This document shows, one piece after another, positions 6,425-9,331 of a stretch of 9,331 bases of DNA (within the stretch, counting starts at the first letter, position 1; each line of letters opens with the position of its first letter). The notes below the pieces were generated by a model that searched no databases, had not been told where the DNA came from, and saw only the letters and a list, made by a program, of their open reading frames with translations. The translations under genes and the position numbers were made by a program. Origin of the DNA: WLJO01 sp032117595 (GTDB lineage Bacteria; Actinomycetota; Acidimicrobiia; Acidimicrobiales; Ilumatobacteraceae); NCBI GenBank assembly GCA_032117595.1, contig JAULYZ010000048.1:1-9331 (forward strand). The letters run 5' to 3'.

Positions 6425-6468
6425 TTCCGGGGTTCCCTCGCTGGCCCCCGTCATCCCAAGGATCCAAG
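6425..6468 (+). promoter_or_regulatory. rplO-secY intergenic gap with ribosome binding site
   Basis: This 44-base gap is the longest in the window. It ends with AAGGA (6458-6462), 6 bases before the secY TTG. Upstream, CGGGG (6428-6432) can pair with CCCCG (6446-6450) in a 5-bp stem with a 13-base loop. There is no T run, so it does not look like an intrinsic terminator, and I see no clear -35/-10 pair. The gap marks the step from ribosomal to membrane-protein genes. Confidence 0.4.
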
Positions 6469-7809
6469 TTGCTCTCCAACATCAAGAACGTCCTGAAGGT
6501 GTCGGACCTTCGGAACAAGATCCTGTTCACGATCGGGATGATCATCGTCTACCGCATCGGTGTGGCGGTGCGGGTGCCCGGCATCGACGGTGCCGCCGTG
6601 GATCAGCTCAAGGAGCAGTCGCGTACTGCCGGAGCGCTCGGGTTCTTGAACCTCTTCTCCGGTGGAGCCTTCGCCAGCTTCGCGGTGTTCGCGCTCGGGA
6701 TCATGCCGTACATCACGGCCAGCATCATCATGCAGGTCCTCGGTGTGGTCATCCCGAAGTTCGAGCAGTGGCAGCAACAGGGGGCTGTGGGCCAGCGAAA
6801 GCTCACCCAGGCGACCCGCTACCTGGCGATTGCGATTGCGCTCCTCCAGGCCTCGGGCCTCACCTACATCTTCGGCACCGGCCGCGGTCAGGCGTTCTTC
6901 GGCAGCGCCGGGAACATCCCCAACGTGGTGTTGCTCAACCCGTTCATGCCGCGCGCACTCCTCGCGATCATCTCGCTCGTGGCAGGTACCGCCCTGCTGA
7001 TGTGGGTCGGTGAGATCATCAGCCAGCGCGGCATCGGCAACGGCATGTCCGTGCTGATCTTCGCCTCGGTGGTCGACAGCCTTCCCCGCCAGTACCGAGC
7101 ACTGCTCGACGAGAAGAAGGTCGCCGTCTTCGTCGTGCTCATCATCGTGTCGCTGCTCACGCTCGTGGCAGTCGTACGCATGGAGATGGGACAGCGCCGC
7201 ATCCCGGTGCAGTTCGCCAAGCGGGTGGTGGGGCGCCGTATGTACGGCGGCCAGAACACCTACATCCCGCTCAAGGTGAACCAGGCCGGTGTGGTGCCCA
7301 TCATCTTCGCGAGTTCGGTCCTGCTGCTGCCGGTGCTCCTCACGAACGTGATCGGCGTCCGACGCAACGATGCCGGCCAGGCCACCGGGTTCCGTGCCGA
7401 GATCATCAAGTTCGTCGACAAGTACATCGTGAACTCGCAGAACGCTGTCTACGTCACGGTGTTCAGCCTGATGATCGTTGCGTTTGCGTACTTCTACAAC
7501 GCCATTGCGTTCGACCCCATCAAGCAGGCGGACCAGATCCGACGTCAGGGTGGTTTCATCCCGGGAATCCGGCCGGGCCCTCAGACGGAGCGCTATCTGG
7601 CGAAGGTGGTCAACCGCATCACCCTGCCGGGAGCGCTGTTCATCGCGCTCATTGCGATCCTCCCGAACATCGTGCTGTGGATCGGCGATACGACAAGTTT
7701 CCCGTTCGGCGGGACGACCGTCCTCATCGCCGTCGGTGTTGCGCTCGAGGTCATGCGACAGATCGACAGCCAGCTCATGCTGCGCAACTACGAAGGTTTC
7801 CTGAAGTAG
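6469..7809 (+). CDS. secY: Protein translocase subunit SecY
   Basis: SecY is the channel of the SecYEG translocon in the cytoplasmic membrane, through which preproteins driven by SecA or by the ribosome pass. The 446-residue product has the family length and ten hydrophobic segments (about 18-36, 70-92, 117-137, 162-180, 191-207, 217-238, 272-292, 324-345, 385-405 and 413-429). Motifs seen: RIGVAVRVPGID after segment 1, the plug region LGFLNLFSGGAF (57-68), ALGIMPYITASIIMQ (75-89), GEIISQRGIGNGMS (181-194), the cytoplasmic loop with GQRRIPVQFAKR (241-252), NQAGVVPIIFASS (271-283) and the SecA/ribosome-contact loop QGGFIPGIRPGPQTERYL (360-377). The start is taken as TTG 6469: it gives MLSNIKNVLK, as in related SecY proteins, follows AAGGA by 6 bases, and no in-frame ATG or GTG lies nearby upstream. 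Position after rplO is the standard one. Confidence 0.97.
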   Translation: MLSNIKNVLKVSDLRNKILFTIGMIIVYRIGVAVRVPGIDGAAVDQLKEQSRTAGALGFLNLFSGGAFASFAVFALGIMPYITASIIMQVLGVVIPKFEQWQQQGAVGQRKLTQATRYLAIAIALLQASGLTYIFGTGRGQAFFGSAGNIPNVVLLNPFMPRALLAIISLVAGTALLMWVGEIISQRGIGNGMSVLIFASVVDSLPRQYRALLDEKKVAVFVVLIIVSLLTLVAVVRMEMGQRRIPVQFAKRVVGRRMYGGQNTYIPLKVNQAGVVPIIFASSVLLLPVLLTNVIGVRRNDAGQATGFRAEIIKFVDKYIVNSQNAVYVTVFSLMIVAFAYFYNAIAFDPIKQADQIRRQGGFIPGIRPGPQTERYLAKVVNRITLPGALFIALIAILPNIVLWIGDTTSFPFGGTTVLIAVGVALEVMRQIDSQLMLRNYEGFLK

Positions 7810-7842
7810 GCCTGTCGTTCGGGCTGCTGTGGGACCGCGCAC

Positions 7843-8508
7843 ATGATCCAGGGAGTCCGACTCGTCATCCTCGGCCGTCAGGGCGCAGGAAAGGGCACGC
7901 AATGCGTGCGACTGTCGAACCACTACGTCGTTCCCCACATCTCGACCGGCGACATGTTGCGTGCCGCTGTGCGCGAGGGGACCGAGCTCGGTCGGGTGGC
8001 CGGGGAGATCATGAACACAGGTGGTCTGCTCCCCGACGAGATCATGGTGGGCATCGTCGGTGAGCGCCTGAGCCGGCCCGACGCCGAGCGACGGGGCTTC
8101 ATCCTCGACGGTTTCCCGCGCACCGTGGGCCAGGCCGAGTCCCTCGGGGCGATGCTCAGCGATGCGCCTCTCGATCTTGCTATCGATCTCGACGTGCCGC
8201 GCGAACTCGTGCTCGAGCGGATCTCGTCGCGACGCGTGTGCCGCGACTGCGGTTCCAACTACGCAGCGTCGCGCAACGAGCCGCCCACCCGGATCTGCGA
8301 CCGCTGCGGTGGCGATGTGGTGCAGCGCGACGACGACACCCCCGAGGCTGTCAACAAGCGCCTCGACCTCTACGACACCCAGACGACACCGTTGATCAAC
8401 TTCTACAACGCCAAGGGTCTGCTCGCCGTGATCAACGGTGTGGGGCACCCCGATCACGTGCTCGATCGCCTCGTCGCCGCCATCGACGAGGCCCGCGACC
8501 GTCGATGA
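7843..8508 (+). CDS. adk: Adenylate kinase, zinc-LID long form
   Basis: Adk interconverts ATP + AMP and 2 ADP in the cytoplasm. The 221-residue product has the P-loop GRQGAGKGTQ (11-20), the AMP-binding HISTGDMLRAAV (32-43), FILDGFPRT (86-94) with Asp89, and the NKRLDLYDTQTTPLINFY helix (171-188) with Arg173. The LID (about 125-165) carries Cys133-x2-Cys136 and Cys152-x2-Cys155, the four-cysteine zinc site of the long form; DDDTPEAV follows. The P-loop has Arg-Gln where Pro-Pro is most common; the Gly-x4-Gly-Lys-Gly/Thr frame is intact, so activity is expected. The start is the first in-frame start codon after the secY stop; its ribosome binding site is weak (GTGGGA). A 33-base gap separates it from secY. 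Mycobacterium Adk lacks this LID insertion, which argues for a different lineage. Confidence 0.98.
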   Translation: MIQGVRLVILGRQGAGKGTQCVRLSNHYVVPHISTGDMLRAAVREGTELGRVAGEIMNTGGLLPDEIMVGIVGERLSRPDAERRGFILDGFPRTVGQAESLGAMLSDAPLDLAIDLDVPRELVLERISSRRVCRDCGSNYAASRNEPPTRICDRCGGDVVQRDDDTPEAVNKRLDLYDTQTTPLINFYNAKGLLAVINGVGHPDHVLDRLVAAIDEARDRR

Positions 8509-8540
8509 GCGTCCGGCGGCCGGTGGCCGCAGTGCGATGA
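8505..8540 (+). other. Possible 11-codon mini-ORF linking adk and map
   Basis: ATG 8505 overlaps the adk TGA (ATGA, 8505-8508). The frame reads MSVRRPVAAVR and stops at TGA 8538-8540, which overlaps the map ATG 8537 (ATGA again). It thus fills the entire 28-base gap with ATGA junctions at both ends. map itself has only a weak ribosome binding site (GGTGG, 8522-8526), so ribosomes might reach map by reinitiation after this peptide. Alternatively it is a chance reading frame; nothing confirms translation. Confidence 0.25.
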
Positions 8541-9316
8541 GCAGGATCCGTGTCGGGCGCTCGATCACCCAGCGCAGCACCGATGATCTCCGCTGGATGC
8601 GGGCGGCTGGTCAGGTCGTGGCCGAGATGCACGAACGCATCCGTTCGGAGATCCGCCCCGGGGTCACCACTGCACGCCTCGACGCTGTCGCCCGCGAGGT
8701 ACTCGACCGTCGAGGAGCGACCTCGAACTTCCTCGGCTACCGGGGCTACCCGGCGGTGATCTGTTCGTCGGTCAACAACGAGGTGGTGCACGGCATCCCG
8801 GGCGACCGACTCCTCGAGGAGGGCGACATCGTCGGGATCGACTGCGGGGCGATCGTCAACGGCTGGCACGGGGATGCAGCCTTCACCGCCGGGGTCGGCC
8901 GGATCGGACCCGAGGCGTCCCGGCTCATCGAGGCGACCGAGGCCGCTCTCGCTGCTGCCATTGGCCAGATGCGGGTGGGGCGACGGGTGGGCGACGTGAG
9001 CCATGCGATCGAGGTGGTTGCCGAGTCGGCCGGGTACGGAGTGGCCGACGGCTACGGCGGGCACGGGATCGGCCGGGCCATGCATGAGCGCCCCGATGTT
9101 CCCTGCCGGGGGATGCCGGGGCGGGGACCACGGCTGGAGGCCGGGGTGGTCCTGGCCATCGAGCCGATGCTCATCGGGGGCGGGATCGACGACACGATCG
9201 AGCTCGACGACGGGTGGACGGTGGTCACTGCCGACGGCTCGCTCGCCGCCCACGCCGAGCACACCGTGGTGGTGACCGACCACGGTCCCGAGATCCTCAC
9301 CGCCGCCAAGGGGTGA
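8537..9316 (+). CDS. map: Methionine aminopeptidase, type I
   Basis: Map removes the initiator Met from nascent proteins when the second residue is small; it is a cytosolic metalloenzyme acting at the ribosome exit. The 259-residue product shows the pita-bread fold and a complete active site: His85 (NNEVVHGIPGD), metal ligands Asp102 (GIDCGAI), Asp113 (HGDAAFT), His176 (GGHGIGRAMHE), Glu209 (LAIEPML) and Glu241 (AEHTV), plus His183. There is no N-terminal zinc finger extension, so it is the compact bacterial form. The ATG at 8537 gives MSRIRVGRSITQRS before the conserved MRAAGQVVAEMHERIRSEIRPG (21-42). In-frame codons upstream lie in adk. An ATG at 8597 (Met21) exists but would cut the first helix. 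It follows adk by 28 bases and is probably co-transcribed with it. G runs are more frequent here than in the ribosomal genes. Confidence 0.97.
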   Translation: MSRIRVGRSITQRSTDDLRWMRAAGQVVAEMHERIRSEIRPGVTTARLDAVAREVLDRRGATSNFLGYRGYPAVICSSVNNEVVHGIPGDRLLEEGDIVGIDCGAIVNGWHGDAAFTAGVGRIGPEASRLIEATEAALAAAIGQMRVGRRVGDVSHAIEVVAESAGYGVADGYGGHGIGRAMHERPDVPCRGMPGRGPRLEAGVVLAIEPMLIGGGIDDTIELDDGWTVVTADGSLAAHAEHTVVVTDHGPEILTAAKG

Positions 9317-9331
9317 CCGGGGGAGCAGACG
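9317..9331 (+). promoter_or_regulatory. Probable ribosome binding site of the next gene
   Basis: The last 15 bases contain GGGGGAG (about 9320-9326), with 5 bases left in the window. That fits a ribosome binding site for a gene starting just beyond the edge. In this conserved order infA (IF-1) is the usual neighbour; this is inference from synteny. Confidence 0.45.

Noticed and set aside
6428..6450. Possible terminator hairpin after rplO
   Set aside because: The stem is only 5 bp with a 13-base loop and no T tract, and it sits inside a cluster expected to be co-transcribed.
7810..7824. Small hairpin just after the secY stop
   Set aside because: GCCTG can pair with CGGGC around a 5-base loop, but the stem includes a G-T wobble, is short and has no T run; it is expected by chance in GC-rich DNA.
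6451..8580. Antisense open frame of 709 codons across secY and adk
   Set aside because: It mirrors genes with strong, intact family matches on the + strand. Its product is rich in His, Asp, Glu and Arg in the manner of antisense frames of GC-rich codon bias. No ribosome binding site or domain was recognised.

Overview
This is an ordinary but very dense stretch of the bacterial S10-spc ribosomal protein locus followed by the secY-adk-map block. All genes lie on the + strand. The window opens inside rplV (L22) and continues rpsC, rplP, rpmC, rpsQ, rplN, rplX, rplE, rpsN, rpsH, rplF, rplR, rpsE, rpmD, rplO, secY, adk and map. It ends 15 bases after the map stop, at what looks like the ribosome binding site of the next gene (infA would be expected in this gene order).

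The organism is probably a GC-rich actinobacterium, possibly of the Acidimicrobiia. Supporting signs are strong G/C bias at third codon positions, GTG and TTG starts, an Ala-rich L22 tail and a long S3 tail of the kind known in Actinobacteria, a zinc-ribbon S14, and the secY-adk-map order typical of Gram-positive lineages. Adk has a zinc-type LID, unlike the short enzyme of Mycobacterium. The class-level guess is inference only.

Layout: bases 1-2309 are the end of the S10 operon (L22, S3, L16, L29, S17). Bases 2306-6424 are the spc genes L14 to L15. rpsQ and rplN overlap by 4 bases, so the two classical operons are joined with no promoter gap. Most junctions are overlaps (ATGA, GTGA, TGATG, TAATG) or gaps of 1-10 bases. 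The only larger gaps are rplE/rpsN (20), rplO/secY (44), secY/adk (33) and adk/map (28). No intergenic stretch exceeds 50 bases.

Functionally, the ribosomal proteins build both subunits. SecY forms the membrane protein-export channel, Adk balances adenine nucleotides, and Map removes the initiator methionine from new proteins, so the cluster couples ribosome production with nascent-chain handling. I found no mobile element, CRISPR array, RNA gene or unknown gene. The unusual points are small: extended low-complexity tails on L22, S3 and L5, two tiny ORFs bridging intercistronic gaps, and Shine-Dalgarno sequences embedded in C-terminal codons. I see no evidence of an undescribed system here.
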